Below, piece by piece: positions 9,744 through 21,097 of a stretch of DNA of 48,120 bases. The stretch is from Zygnema cylindricum. Taxonomy: Eukaryota; Streptophyta; Zygnematophyceae; Zygnematales; Zygnemataceae. Each line of letters opens with the position of its first letter. Position 1 is the stretch's first letter. The stretch lies in the NCBI GenBank assembly GCA_037447655.1, contig JBBHKE010001838.1:111793-159912 (forward strand), written 5' to 3'. The notes under the pieces are model-generated. The model had not been told where the DNA came from. It saw only the letters and a list, made by a program, of their open reading frames with translations, and did not search any database. The position numbers and the translations under genes were made by a program.

Positions 9744-10514
9744 TGTCCTTGAAGTATGTTAGGAGATATAGGGTTTCATTAATATTTAAACTAACGTGTT
9801 ATACATAAATCATTTAACTGAAACTCTTTACGGCACGCATAGATACAGTTTTACAAAATACGAAGTACTATACTAAATTGAAATGGATATTGCGCATTTT
9901 GTTTCGACAGCGAAACAAATATTTCGATAGTATTTATTACGGCTGAGATTCCATTTCGCGTCAAATCTAACGGCGCACATCATCGCCGAAATCCCGAAAT
10001 GGTCACTTTGGCATTTATTGACGTGAAATGACCTGGCGCCACGTGGAGAGATGACATTCGGTCGCGGGAATTCAGAGGAACGTACGGACAAGTGGAAAAT
10101 GGACACGCGTCCCCCTAATGGCCTTGTCGTACACAGACCGTACAGAAATTACATCGGCAGTAGTACTTTCTGGTAATGTACAATGTTCAGATTGGTTCGT
10201 ACAGGCAGTAGATAGGGGTTGTGAGAGAGAACTGGGAAAAACTAGGACTTCGGAAAAATCAGGTAGATAGTCCCCTCTCTCTTTGAGAGTTTGTATAAAT
10301 TGGCATCTTTGCCACCCTATAACTTATCGCCTGGTTGGGCATTTTCAGAGATTTTTTTTTCTACGGACTCAGGGGAGTCTAGGCTGTACACGGGTGCAGT
10401 CATATTGTTTGATTGTCTGCTTGTGTAGCAGTGGTTGCCATTGAAAGTGGGTTAGTTAATAATTATCGAGAGGCTTCTTGTATTCTGTAGTCTAATGGAG
10501 GACACAAAATTGCA
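9744..10514 (+). repeat. Element 1 3' LTR, second part (U3-R-U5)
   Basis: It is collinear with the element 2 LTR after its tRNA-like module and with the reverse complement of 10932-11660. Shared landmarks: GGCGCCACGTGG near 10036-10046, GTAC tetramers, the CTCTCTC/GAGAG hairpin, TATAAAT (near 10293), GACTC/GAGTC hairpin and a terminal ATGGAGGACACAAAATTGCA that contains the gag ATG (10496-10498). It ends at the junction with the element 3 gag fragment. Confidence 0.8.
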
Positions 10515-10951
10515 AACTCCTCGGCCTTGTAAATGTGAAGGTGACACGTGGCCAAAGCTTGAGTGAGGTGCCTTAGAATGAAGTTCTTGGCAGCCATGTT
10601 TACGTCTTCCCACATTTGAGTTTTGTTCTCCACGGTCTTCACGTCTGCCGATCTTGGTGCCGTGGATATAGGAGTGAGGAGTGTCTCCTTCCCTTTCCCC
10701 TTTTCGGACACAGTGTTTTCCTAATCATCTGCCTTCTCCGTTGAAGCATTTGCTTCTGCAGGAAACGTAACTCCTCCAAATCGTGGTGTAGTTCCTAAAG
10801 GTGGACGTTTCACTTGTCCACTGACGATACTCTAGTATCGTTTTTTGCACAAAGCCCCCATCATCATGGCTTCTCAATAGATGAACCCAAATCCATTGAA
10901 GGTGGGCACCCTAAAGGGTGGGCCCATAACCTGCAATTTTGTGTCCTCCAT
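10515..10951 (-). pseudogene. Element 3 gag fragment
   Basis: The start codon lies at 10951-10949 inside the LTR, and the next codons run through the primer-binding site as in element 2 (VMGPP conserved). The fragment aligns to the first half of the element 2 Gag: the RVP motif, a low-complexity middle and a segment rich in Lys/Ile/Leu corresponding to the KWNYKDKVVKLLILK region. It contains at least three in-frame stops and ends abruptly at 10515. It is non-functional. Confidence 0.7.
10917..10931 (-). other. Primer-binding site of element 3
   Basis: GGTGGGCCCATAACC on the plus strand is identical, in reverse, to the element 2 site and abuts the end of the element 3 LTR. Its conservation in a decayed relative shows the internal-tRNA site is a family trait and not a chance match. 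Confidence 0.8.
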
Positions 10952-11942
10952 TAGACTACTGAATCCACGAAGCCTTTAGATAGTTTTTAACTAACCCACT
11001 TCAAGCCACAACTACTGCTGCCCAAGAAGGAAAACTGACAGTATGATTGCACCTGTGTGCAGCTTGGACTCCTTTGAGTCTGTAGCAAAAAGAATCACTA
11101 AAAACGGCCAACCAACCGATAAGTTATGACCCGACAAAAATGCCAATTTTATACAAAGCTCTCTAAGAGAGAGGTGTCTATCTACCAAATTTTCTAAGTC
11201 CTAAACCTCTCTCACAACCCCTATCTACTGAAGTACGAACCAATCACACAACTGTAAAGTACAGAAAGATAGTATGACCGATGTACTTTTTGTACGGCCA
11301 GTGTACGATAAGGCCACTGAGTGGACGCGTGTCACCATTCCACTCGTCCGTATGCTCCCCGGAATTCCTGCGACCAAATGTTATCCCTCCACGTGGCGCC
11401 AGGTCATGCCACGTCCATAAACGCCAAAAGTGACCATTCCGCGATCTTGGCAGTGATATACGCCATCGGATTAAATCAGACATTAAATGTCGGCCGTCGA
11501 AACAAATGTGTGATTCATTTGTTTCGTGCGAAATGACTTCCGCATTGAAACTTTGACTAGTTCTATGTTCCTTTGTTCATGTTTCAGTTAATCGGTTTCA
11601 AGATCATGTACATGTTTAAATATATATCACACCCCATGTAATCTAACAGACTTCTACGACTGACTGGATAGAGCTAACGGCTACGCCGTACTCTACCGGT
11701 CGGAGGTTCGAGTCTTGTAGTACTCTACCTTTTATTGAGAGTGACATAAGTCACTCTTTAGTCCTGCCTGTTGAACTAAGGCAACCATGGCTCAACCACC
11801 CTCTCTATCCTTCAGTGACTACAACAAGTATGGTGGCTAAAGAGAGGAGGTGGAGGCAGGTTGTGTCCGCCCTTTTCTTTTTCCATATTTTACTGATCTA
11901 TTTAGACCTAGAAAATACCCTATAAATCTAGTAAGTTCAATA
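10932..11942 (-). repeat. Element 3 5' LTR
   Basis: It is about 1,010 bp, similar throughout to the element 1 LTR. It keeps the GGCGCC/CACGTG pair (11390-11399), GTAC tetramers, the GAGAG hairpin, a TATA box and the leader hairpins. The tRNA-like module (plus strand 11664-11722) and the near-palindrome AGAGTGACATAAGTCACTCT (about 11738-11757) are also present. Confidence 0.75.
11664..11722 (+). other. tRNA-like module, antisense in the element 3 LTR
   Basis: A-box-like TAGAGCTAACGG is followed 30-40 bp later by GGTTCGAGTCT (11705-11715), which differs from the consensus Pol III B box only at the last base. It occupies the same place, and the same orientation relative to the LTR, as the module in elements 1 and 2. 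It has no acceptor stem, so it is not called as a tRNA gene. Confidence 0.5.
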
Positions 11943-13452
11943 AGTACAATACCAACTTCACTAGTCCAGTAACTCTATAAGTGATGGGAGTGTGACACGA
12001 TTTTTTGTACGAATGAGACCTTGGCGATTGTAGATGTAATTGTCAAGTCACTTTTAGGATGTTTTTTTTGCTATTTTTTATTTTTAAATGGCGTAGGTTG
12101 ATAGGAAGGTGTGAGAGTAAATAAGATTTGTGAAATAATTAAACAAAAAATATATTGACGGCCAACGAAAATTCTCGTTTTGCGGAATTAGCGAAAAAAA
12201 ATGAACCAATAAACAAATAAATATATAAAATAAAAATAAAAACAGTGTAACCTACATGAAAAAACGGGAACCCTCAATTCCTGGTCACGGACGCACAATT
12301 CCGTTGAACTATTGTTCAAATCATCGTCATACACAGCGACAAAATACAATACATTTTAGGTTCGTTACAAGTTTCCCCAGTGTGGTGTACCATGGGTACC
12401 CTCATTTCACCGTGCGAAATGCGCCGTTAGTTCACCACTGACAAGATACCTACCGGGTATCTTGGTAGGGTTTATATGTTTAGGTTGTTTTATATTATGT
12501 GTTTTTGTTTATAATATATAAACAAGAACACATATAATAAAAACACCTAAACATATATATACATATATATGGCTGTGCGGCACGGCGCGTCGTAAAACGA
12601 AGTGATGACGGTGGGGCGTCGTGGATCTCTCACAATGCGCGAAACAAACCTCGCAGGTTCACATAACCCGAAAATTGCACGATTCAAAATTGTACAAAAG
12701 ACACAAAAAGCTCTTACTTTTCAAGAGAAAAGTAGTTGTAGTAGTTTTTTTTTTTTTTCTCAAGCACCATCGAACTTTATTCTATTGTCCTAAAACTTAC
12801 TATCCGTTCGTCTTTCCATTTGTTTGTTAGCTTACTTTCCTGCGACTCTTTGTAGTCTCCAAATGTTTTTCCCAGTTTCACCCCTTTTGTACACAGATGG
12901 TTTTACCATCGCAATTTTTGCAATAAAGACTCTTTCGCAATTTGTTCGAGAGTCAAACTATCATGACAGCGCAACTTTTTAGCCGTCCGATTATTAATGA
13001 ATGTAAATCCGACGGGAAAAAGCTGCAGTTTCATTACTACCAACTGTAAAACTGGCCCCATGGAGACGAAGCACCTAAGCCCCTAACTTAACGATTTTTG
13101 GGCAGATCGCCGTGTGAACACCTGCACAAGCCTCCCCTACAGTGCTGTGGTGCCATTGGCTGAAGGCGCTCTGCGACATGTTCCAGAAAGGTCGTTTTGG
13201 TACGGCGTCGCATGGGGATGATGTAGCAAATGAATTTAGAAAGTATGGCCATCCAGCAATTGGTATTCCGAACTTGCCATAGAAGTTTCTGGGCTCATTT
13301 TTTTGCAAACTTGCTAGCAGTTTTCTTCATTTTGGCGTGTGATTTTTAATATAATTTCTGTTTCTCAGTGTTTGTTTGTTTCTTTATTGTTGTTTTATTT
13401 TTTTATCTTTTACACAGCAACAGTGTAGCCTCAACAGCAATCTCTTTGCAAG
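11943..13452. other. Intergenic DNA between the retrotransposon nest and the MLF gene
   Basis: AT-rich, with no convincing coding region. It contains the inverted repeat at 12474-12558, a poly-T run near 12745 and, close to the gene, an inverted CCAAT motif (13154-13158). A pyrimidine-rich stretch ending TTTTACACAG at about 13419 may be the acceptor of an intron in the 5' leader of the MLF gene. The promoter of the MLF gene must lie here, but no TATA box stands out. Confidence 0.5.
12474..12558. repeat. AT-rich imperfect inverted repeat
   Basis: Two arms of about 35 bp, starting TATGTTTAGGT and ending ACCTAAACATA, face each other around a short AT loop with several mismatches or small gaps. 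It could be a small MITE relic or a cruciform-prone site. No target duplication was recognised. Confidence 0.5.
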
Positions 13453-16085
13453 ATGAGGCGCTCAAATGCTGGTGGTTTTCCTCCTGGAAGGTCGATGGAT
13501 CCTTTTCAAGGATTTGGTTTTGGAAACAATATGACTCAAAGTCTGTTCTCCGACAGCCCTTTTGCCAATGATCCTTTTTTTACGGACCCGTTTGCCAACT
13601 TTCCTAGCTTGTTTGGGACACAGAGTATGTTTGGTATGCCTGGTAATACTATGGGAGGAAATAGTCTTTTTGGTGGAAGTCCGTTTCCACAACTGCAGCA
13701 GCGAATTTCACAACAGCAGCAGCAAATTCAAGATTCCAACCAGGTATTTACTCGAGATTATGTTCAAGAGAATGATGTCTATGGAAAGATGTTTTGTCTC
13801 TATTCAATTTGTTATGGTATCTATGGAATGATAACGTTTCTCTATTCCAGTTCGTGATGCGGAAAGATAAACGATATGTGTTTGTCAAGTACCAGAGGAG
13901 TTTCATGTTGGAAACTCGTTGGGATGACTCAAATATTCTTGTCGCAAGAATGGCCGCTGAAATGCTTTCTCCCTGCTTTCACCATAAACATTATGACAGC
14001 TGTCATTAGTTAACTTTTGGTATTTTTTAGCTGGGTTTGTAATCTTGAGCACGCTCGCTGATTCTATTCTCATAACGTGTTTGTAAATGTTTCTCATGTT
14101 TTCTATCTCCCCTTTTTTCGTTTACTTTATTTTTTACATGGTTTTTTAAATGTGCACGTTGATTCCCCTCTGATAGCCTACTTGTAAAAGTCCTTCATAT
14201 TTTTGTCTCTCTTTTCTATTTTGTCGGCTTTTTTGTTCTCTTTATGGCTTTTGCAGCGTGGTTCTCGGAGCCAGCCTATTGTTGTTGAAGTAGACGACGA
14301 GCACAGAGACCAAGGGAGACTTAACAGAAGAGGCCGACGAACCGCAGAACCGATAGTGGAGCATCCAGACGATGAAGGTGAGTGTGATAGCATCTGCAGA
14401 AATCTTATTTTTTTATACCAGCAATATAAGCTGAGCTTATGTTTAAAGCATTACATATTTATTTTAATGATTTTGCGATTTTGGTGGTGCAGATACGCAT
14501 AGAAACTCGGAGGAGGAACAGGAGCAACAAACATATGGACGAGAGATAATGAATCGTCCTTCGATGTTTGGAATGATGTCGAGTGATATGGGCAGAGGGG
14601 GGAGTAGTTTCAGTTTCCAATCCAGCAGTGTGACAATTTCAGGATTCGGCGGTGTCAAGTCTTACTCGGCCAGTGGCGTTCGAAGGCAGGGACCAGACGG
14701 GGTAAAAATCACTCTCTCTCTCTTTTCTCCCTCCCACCTCTCTCTCTTTCCTTGTCTCTCTCTCTTTCTCTCAATCTCAATCTCTCTCTCCATCTCTCTA
14801 GTTCACTCTCTTTGTTTTGGCCATTTTTATTATACTCTGTGTGACGATTACCAGGGTAGAAATTGCCAGGTTTTCCCATTTATGTTTGCAATGCTAATAC
14901 AGTCTTTGGTCTGCTTTTTTATTTCAGATAATGGAAGAACAGTGGCAGGAGGAGGATTCTTCTGGAAGGAAGCATATGAGTGTTAAACGGGCATTGGGAG
15001 ATAAGGTATGGCCAAAAAAAAATTATTGCGAGTGTTTCTGTTACAAAATGGAAAGTAATGAATTGCTTTATTTGTTTCTATTCATTTTTGAAATGGTCTC
15101 AAAACTGCTGATTTTGTGCTCTTTTGGGGCCTGCAATTTTACTTTTATTTTTGGTGAGTCTATACACCTTAAAACTTTGAGAAGTTTGATGGCTTGTTTT
15201 CTTATGGTAAATATTATTGTTTGACTTCTCAGGGTCGACATCTTTCTCGTTCTCGTACAAGTGATGGCCAGGACCATAATTTGGAACGCTTGTATAACCT
15301 TCAACCAGGTGAGCTTGCTTACATCTTTTGTTGACAGGTTTGAATCAGCCTTTGTTATTTTTTCCCTCTTTTTTTCTGTCAGTGCCATTGTTTGTGAACA
15401 GGTAAAAAATCGATTGACTTCAAGTCAGTTGTAGATTGAATGGTTGTCTCTAGTCTTGCAAATTTTTTTTTTTTTCACACACGCATGCTAGTGCTGCGTA
15501 ACAATCGAAATTGAAGCATATATATTTCGATAATGGTACATCGAAATATTGACGAGCTAAGCTGACCTTTAAGTATACAGAAACTAGTACGTAGAATGGA
15601 CAAGGTTTTGTGCACACAATACGGAAAATAAAATTTCAGGTCTAGGTCAATCATTTGGTAGACAAAATATTGAGACTTCATTACGGTATGGTAACAAACA
15701 AAATGTGCAAGTAGTACAGACACAAAAGTACTGATACTGATGACATTGTGATATTGATATCGATATATTGCAATTACCCACGGTAGCAATTAATGTCTCA
15801 TTATATTGATTATTGAGACCCTTCAAAAATGTACATACCGATTACCGGCAAAACTTATTCCATATGCAACATACTGTATGCACACTCATTGGATGTTAAT
15901 AAATTCAATGAGCCTGTGTTTTCCTTTTAAAAAACAATTCAGTTGTAGACTTAAATCGTTGTCCTCTCTTGTCTTGTTACTCTCCATCTCTGCAGAAGAA
16001 GCTTCAGATTTTGACCGAACTTGGCAGGAAAGGGCTAGAGATTCTCTTCCACACTATCGAAATTCAGACGTAACTGCAAATCAAG
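13453..16085 (+). CDS. Myeloid leukemia factor (MLF) family protein, last exon unresolved
   Basis: Six coding exons join in frame: 13453-13743, 14257-14377, 14493-14701, 14928-15005, 15233-15308 and 15996-16085 (288 codons plus one base). The N-terminus is rich in Gly, Phe, Met and Asp with DPFF-type repeats. The middle has RGSRSQPIVVEV, the QSSSVTISGFGG motif matches the family's core strand, and the C-terminal part (HLSRSRTSDGQ, DFDRTWQERARDSLP) follows MLF order. Animal MLF1 acts in transcription control and protein quality control. The plant role is not settled and nothing here adds to it. The last intron starts at 16086. Acceptors in the right phase occur before 16371 and 17200, each giving a tail of only 6-8 residues. 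A Gln-rich stretch ends exon 1. The start is the first ATG of a frame open only from there. Confidence 0.85.
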
Positions 16086-19000
16086 GTAAGGTTCAAATGG
16101 GAAGTTTAACTCTTCAAATGAGGACAAAGCTGATTTCATATTAGTGCGAAAAAAAATATTTTTTTGTTCATTTTTTTTTTTTTTTCCGTTGCTTAGCGTT
16201 CGTCTCACTGTATGTGTTCTGCGTGATATGAAAGTCTGCTCGTGAAAAGTGAATCTGGATGATTTTAAAATTGGTTCTTCTGTAAGTCCGTGTTACATGA
16301 TAATGCTTTTAAAGTAAGGAAATAAGGACAGGAAAAATGAAGGAACCCAGGGGAAGTCAATTTCAGATAATTCGTCTGTAATTCTTTGTTAGGCGTCATG
16401 GCTTATCAACTAATACTGTGGGGCTAGAAAATTGAAAGATCTGAAGAAAGTGAACTCAAAATAGTTATTATTGACTTCCTCAAAGGTCAATCTTATGGAT
16501 TAAGGAAAGAACTCAAGCTTCACATTTTTGTAAGCTTTTTTCATATTTAATCTAATAAGGAAAATGAACCAACTTCACATCCTCCTAAGCTGTTAATGCT
16601 TATGGAATAAATAAATAGGGACAGGTAAGTCGGAGGACTTAAGGGAAGGAGTGGCTGTTCAGGAGTTGGGCGGACCCGACCTGCCCTTCCAGCCCCCACT
16701 GGAGACGTCCCACAGAGAAGGAGACGGCTCGACAACTCTTCACAAGGTGTGGGTCACGCTTAAAAACTCGGCCAAACAGTTACCGAATCTAATCTGTAAT
16801 CTTGGACGGCCGCGGTAGAAATGACACAAGTGAGATGACACAAACGACAGAGTTCTGTGTCCCTGTGAAAATGAAGGAGTTTTTGGAGGAATTTTTTGAA
16901 GGCGTTTTAAAAATGAAATTGGTAAATTTGCGGAGGATATTTTTGGTTGAAATGTTGGCAGCGATCAGTACATATTTGTAGATTTTTTTTCAAAAGGGTC
17001 GTGTTTAGCATTTTAGTTTACTCCGATTGTCAATGGCTGTCATTGCATATGGTTGGGTGTCGCTCTTTTTCTTTAATACGGGTGTTAGTTTCAAGAAACG
17101 GACATTTGTGTCTTTTCTGTGACTTTTTGTAAACTGTTTTAGCTGTGTATATTTTCTCAGCCACACTTTGTAACTTGTGTCTCCGGTCTTCATTTCAGAT
17201 AGTGCAGTATGTCTGTAGTTGTTGTTTGAAAGTACAATATATCGCAAATTCAGTTTACATTGTAGCAAAAACTTTATACGAGTAAAAAGGGATTTGCAGT
17301 CCGATGATTCTACATAAGTGACTATACTTGTATAAGCTTTTGATGTAACTGACGGTACAATTTTATTCATCAAAGTTTCTTTGTTTTGTATGGAAGTGGA
17401 AAGTCTCCTGTTATGATTGTTCCATGTCCTTTTCGTAAGAACATTGAAACATCCTCCTCCTCCTCCAGATTTGTATACGGTTTGTAACATGTGTTGAAGT
17501 AGATCACATCTCGGTATCGCGGTATACCGATGTGCTTGGTTTGGTGTACATCAGTATCCTCTCGACACACTTGCTCTGTTAATATTGCTATTAATATGAA
17601 TGGTCGATTAATATAAATGGTTTCTGGTGTGCATGGAAATATGTGAGTAATAGTGACAAAGGCCAAAAAGCAAAGTTGTTGATAGTGATACAGAGTAAAG
17701 CTTGTTTCTGATCTGTGACCTAGCTGTATGTCATGTTACAGATAATTGTTTGTCTTGTGCGGTGTGGTTATGAAAGATAATCTGTTGACATTACTTTGAA
17801 TGTATCTGATCGAAATAAACTTGTTGGAGCTAGGAACAGTTATGGTTCTTATGTGTTTGTCAGCAGTTTTGGATCTGAATTTTGTTCGGAAAGTGCTATG
17901 GTAAATGAGTTGCCGTGTTTTTCTTTTTGGGTTCGAGAGCTTCTGTTTTACGTGCCGTTTTTCCCTGTTCACGTTGCTTTCTTTGTTTTATATTGCCCTG
18001 CTTGTAGTTTTTCAGTTCTGGCCATGCCACCCCTTTTGTTCCCATTGACTCGGATGGTTTACCATCGTGCTTTTTAATTCAATTTGTCTAATTGGAGTAG
18101 AGATGAATAAGAAAATGGAAAGCAAAAAGAAACCTGGAAAAATGGGTAGGGAATGAAAACATGGAAACAAACACATACAAAGGGCAAACTATTGAGCAAT
18201 AGGAAAAGAACACACATAAATGGGAGATCGTAACAATGCACCTTGATAAAATCAAGAAACCATCTCCTATGTATTTCAAAACAACTAAAAGCAGCTGCTC
18301 AATACCCGAAGCCAGGAGGTCAGCAAAATTTGGGTGTGTAGGCAGCCATGTCACGTCACAGCAATATACATCACTAATAGTATATCACACATAATATATA
18401 CCAACTTTATGAAACAGCGCGATGGTAAATTATCATTCAAAAAGGGATGGTGAGTTTGAGATGGATTTTCCTTGCCATCTCCTCCGTGTCCCTCCCTTCT
18501 AAACGTCATCTTTTAGAATGATTAACCATTATGCTTCTTTTTGATGAAGGCTCTTTTCTTTTAAACGGTTGTTTTTCTGCCCGGGACGGAGTTTAAATCC
18601 CAGTGACTAATGATTTCCGTGGACTTCATGATATATTCATTCCGCCCTTTTTCCTTTTTCTTTATATCCAGTGTGCACAGATGTTTTTCCACCACAGTTT
18701 TTTGAATATTCCTATTTATTGCTATTTAAAGAAATTGTCTACTATTCCATTCCAAAAGGCGAGAGAGAATGACAGAAGAGTGATTCATAATGTAAGTCAA
18801 GCAAGCAGTCTTAACTACGGTTTTGAAAGTTGGTGGTTCTTATTATAAGGTGAGACAGCTTAATAGGAGGGAAAACTAAAACTGGTCTAAGACTTTTTGC
18901 ACATAGATAGACACATGATTGGTACCAAGTGGTTTTTCGTGATCTTAACCTTTCATAGTAATTGAATTGGACGTCATAATATCACGTGGGCCATAAAAAG

Positions 19001-19434
19001 AACTTTCTAATGATGACGTGTATAGCTTCTAGGGTTAACGTGTTTTTCACCATTCAAATCATATGGTCTTTATGCACACTTAGTCCAATTTACTTTAGAG
19101 ACCGCAATACTCAAAAGATAAAAACCTAGCAACTGTCGGATTGCAGTTGAGCACATCTAGACTAATAATTTAAATTTACATACGGGTCATACTCATGATA
19201 CTGGCCAGCAATTACAGTAAGGGTACAGGAAACTGCGCATCTTACAAATTCCTATACGATTTAAAGTTTTATTTTCTGGAAGATGGATTTTGTCTTGCTA
19301 AAGAACCAACCTTGTCAAAACCATATATAACATTCTCTTCGATGAGATTTTGTTCCTTACGAGTGACACGTTGCATCTTGATTTTCCTTCGACTTTGGAA
19401 ATTTCCCCATATCTGACAACCATTTGTACAAGTA

Positions 19435-19714
19435 CACCGCTAATCGTTATGAGTGGAAAGTTTTTTTCGCCACTTAAAAAACATCTTTTCTTCGCCACTT
19501 AATACATCTTTTCTTCGCCACTTAATACATCTTTTCTTCGTGCACACTGATCCGATTGTCAATCCGATGGCTGCTAATAGAAGGCAAGAATCTCACCTTC
19601 ATATTGACCATCTCCGATTGACAATCCGATAAATGTGCACGGAGAAAAAATGTTTTCAAGTGGCGAAAAAAACTTCAACGACTTCAAATTTAACAAAAAT
19701 AACGATTAGCGGTG
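19435..19714. mobile_element. MITE-like element with inverted ends and TA duplication
   Basis: The 280-bp segment begins CACCGCTAATCGTTAT and ends with its exact reverse complement. It is flanked on both sides by TA (19433-19434, 19715-19716). Inner inverted matches continue with the TTTTTTTCGCCACTT and ATCCGATTGTCAATC motifs, so most of it can fold back. It has no coding capacity. TA duplication fits Tc1/mariner-type MITEs, but the ends are not the Stowaway consensus. The left arm holds the 23-bp tandem repeat. Confidence 0.75.
19482..19540 (+). repeat. 23-bp tandem repeat inside the MITE-like element
   Basis: CATCTTTTCTTCGCCACTTAATA occurs at 19482-19504 and 19505-19527, with a partial third copy to 19540. 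It amplifies a piece of the left arm only, which makes the two arms unequal. Confidence 0.8.
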
Positions 19715-20309
19715 TAGTAAAATAATTTTAAATCTGTATGACATAACAGTGAAACTCCGCCCACATGGATGCTAGCGTTGCTGGCCAGTAACTACAGTAA
19801 TCGTGCAGTAAAGTGTATGATTAGAGGGTGAGAGGGAGGGGGGGAGAGAGAGCGTGAGGGTGAGAGGGACGAAAGGGGTTAAAAGGGAGGGAGAGGGAGA
19901 GAGGTGTACAGGGTGGGGGGAGGGAGGAAGGGAGGGAGGGAAGGGGGGAGAGAGATCGTTAAGAGAAAGATAGCTAGTGTTATTAACGCTATTCAGCAAT
20001 CAGAGGGCAGAAAGAACAAGCGCGGAATTAATGCTATTAACCCTAACAACGGTTCACCGTGTACTGGTATCATGCGTTACATGTGTGCAGTTCCGCGAAA
20101 CAGAACTGAACCCAGAATAGCTTTTCATACAAACTAACTTTTGCCACGTCGCAAGAGGAAAACGACAAAAAATGAAGTGACTTGTCACGGTCGACGAGAA
20201 ACCACGGCTTTAAAAAAATTAGGGTTTTATTAGAGTGGTCGTGTGATAAAAGTTTTCTAGATACTGGGCTTACAGGACAGGTGTACGGATGGTACGGAAT
20301 AGACGAGGA

Positions 20310-20397
20310 GGGGGGGGAGGGGGAGGGGGAGGGAGAGGGAGAGGGAGAGGGAGAGGGAGAGGGAGAGGGGGAGAGGGGGAGAGAGGGNNNNNNNNNN
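20310..20397. repeat. GGGAGA microsatellite running into a 10-N assembly gap
   Basis: Purine-only repeats (GGGAGA/GGGGA units) end in a run of 10 Ns at 20388-20397. The gap length is probably nominal and the true repeat may be longer. Confidence 0.95.
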
Positions 20398-20816
20398 AAA
20401 AAATCTGTATTGCTGTTCAGAAAAAGATTTTATTTCCAATAACGCGATGGTAATACCATCAAAGTACAAAACATGATTGTCACTAAAAAGTATTGATGAC
20501 CAACAAAGGTTAAAGACCAAAATCTTAGAGGACTAAAAACACAACAAAAATGCATGAAAATCTTAAAAGGAAAGAAAGAAAGCAAGTACAACAAAACCAA
20601 TCTATTGAAACACTACAATCTAACAAAGCCGCTAAAGCCTCAAACTACGCCCAACTAAAGATCAAAACTATGGATATCGTCTATATGCCGCCGGGGAATC
20701 ATGAGATCCGTATCGTAGCTCCGTTCCGTACAAGTGAAAATTCGCGCCACCGACACAATCGGTGCACTCACCTCAATACGACAAAATCGCTCGAACCAAA
20801 ATCTGCCGTCGTTCGA

Positions 20817-20919
20817 GTACAGTACATTACCGTACAATACTGTTTTTACCGTACCCGAAAACCGTACATTGAGACTTGGACCGCGGAAACGTGTACTACA
20901 GTACAGTACAGTACAGTAC
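20817..20919. promoter_or_regulatory. GTAC cluster upstream of the mannosylglycerate hydrolase gene
   Basis: Ten GTAC tetramers start at 20817, 20822, 20832, 20851, 20864, 20893, 20901, 20906, 20911 and 20916. A random 103-bp stretch would hold about 0.4. GTAC is the core bound by plant SBP/SPL factors, including the copper-response factor CRR1/SPL7. It lies about 1.4 kb before the start codon, so a regulatory role is possible but unproven. The last four are part of a 5-bp AGTAC repeat. Confidence 0.45.
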
Positions 20920-21097
20920 CTTACTGCAAAATGTATTCTCTATCATTCAAAACTTCAAATTTAATTTAGTACGCACTTTATCAACCCGAGCGTCAGAAGT
21001 CAGAAGTCAGAACTGTGAGTTGCGGATTGCGCCTTCGCACGGTCCCCGATCGCCTGGGCAGCCCTTCGGAGGACGGCTCCTGGCGGCACGTTCTCCT

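Larger units (their letters stand above)
1..10514 (+). mobile_element. Element 1: decayed Copia retrotransposon, 5'-truncated by the window edge and split by element 2
   Basis: The window opens inside pol, just before the protease DSGA motif. Pol runs to about 3236, followed by a polypurine tract (3242-3249) and the 3' LTR, which begins TGTTG at 3250. The LTR is interrupted at 3526/3527 by the complete element 2 and resumes after the repeated cagtc at 9739-9743, ending ...ATTGCA at 10514. Without the insert the LTR is about 1,050 bp. The first base beyond it belongs to the gag region of an opposite-strand relative (element 3), so element 1 probably landed inside element 3. Its many stops and frameshifts, against the nearly identical LTRs of element 2, agree with the nesting order. 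The 5' LTR and gag lie outside the window. Confidence 0.85.
10515..11942 (-). mobile_element. Element 3: 5' end of a minus-strand Copia element
   Basis: Read on the minus strand it consists of an LTR (about 11942 to 10932), the 15-base primer-binding site (10931-10917) and about 400 bp of gag, after which it is cut off by the LTR end of element 1. It is the same family as element 1, more distant from element 2. The rest of the element should lie to the left of the window, beyond the 5' LTR of element 1. The outer end of the LTR (11942) was set by alignment to element 1 and is uncertain by a few tens of bases. Confidence 0.75.
16086..20387. other. MLF 3' end and intergenic DNA
   Basis: This holds the possible last MLF exon (about 16371 or 17200) and its 3' UTR, then mostly AT-rich DNA without recognisable coding sequence. 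Open frames here are short and unlike known proteins. Identified structure: the MITE-like element at 19435-19714, a purine-rich GGGA/GAGA stretch at about 19825-19960 and a GGGAGA microsatellite at about 20310-20387. A short similarity (CCCCTTTTGT ... GATGG...ACCATCG) links 12880-12915 and 18030-18072. Confidence 0.5.

Noticed and set aside
9757-11651. Large genomic palindrome with inverted 0.75-kb arms
   Set aside because: The arms are LTRs of two Copia elements in opposite orientation. Nesting explains the inversion without a palindrome-forming event.
11664-11722. Functional tRNA gene
   Set aside because: The internal boxes are recognisable but there is no acceptor stem or full cloverleaf, and it lies inside an LTR.
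17005-18080. Open frames of 90-160 codons on both strands
   Set aside because: No family resemblance, no splice-consistent extension and AT-rich composition like the neighbouring intergenic DNA.
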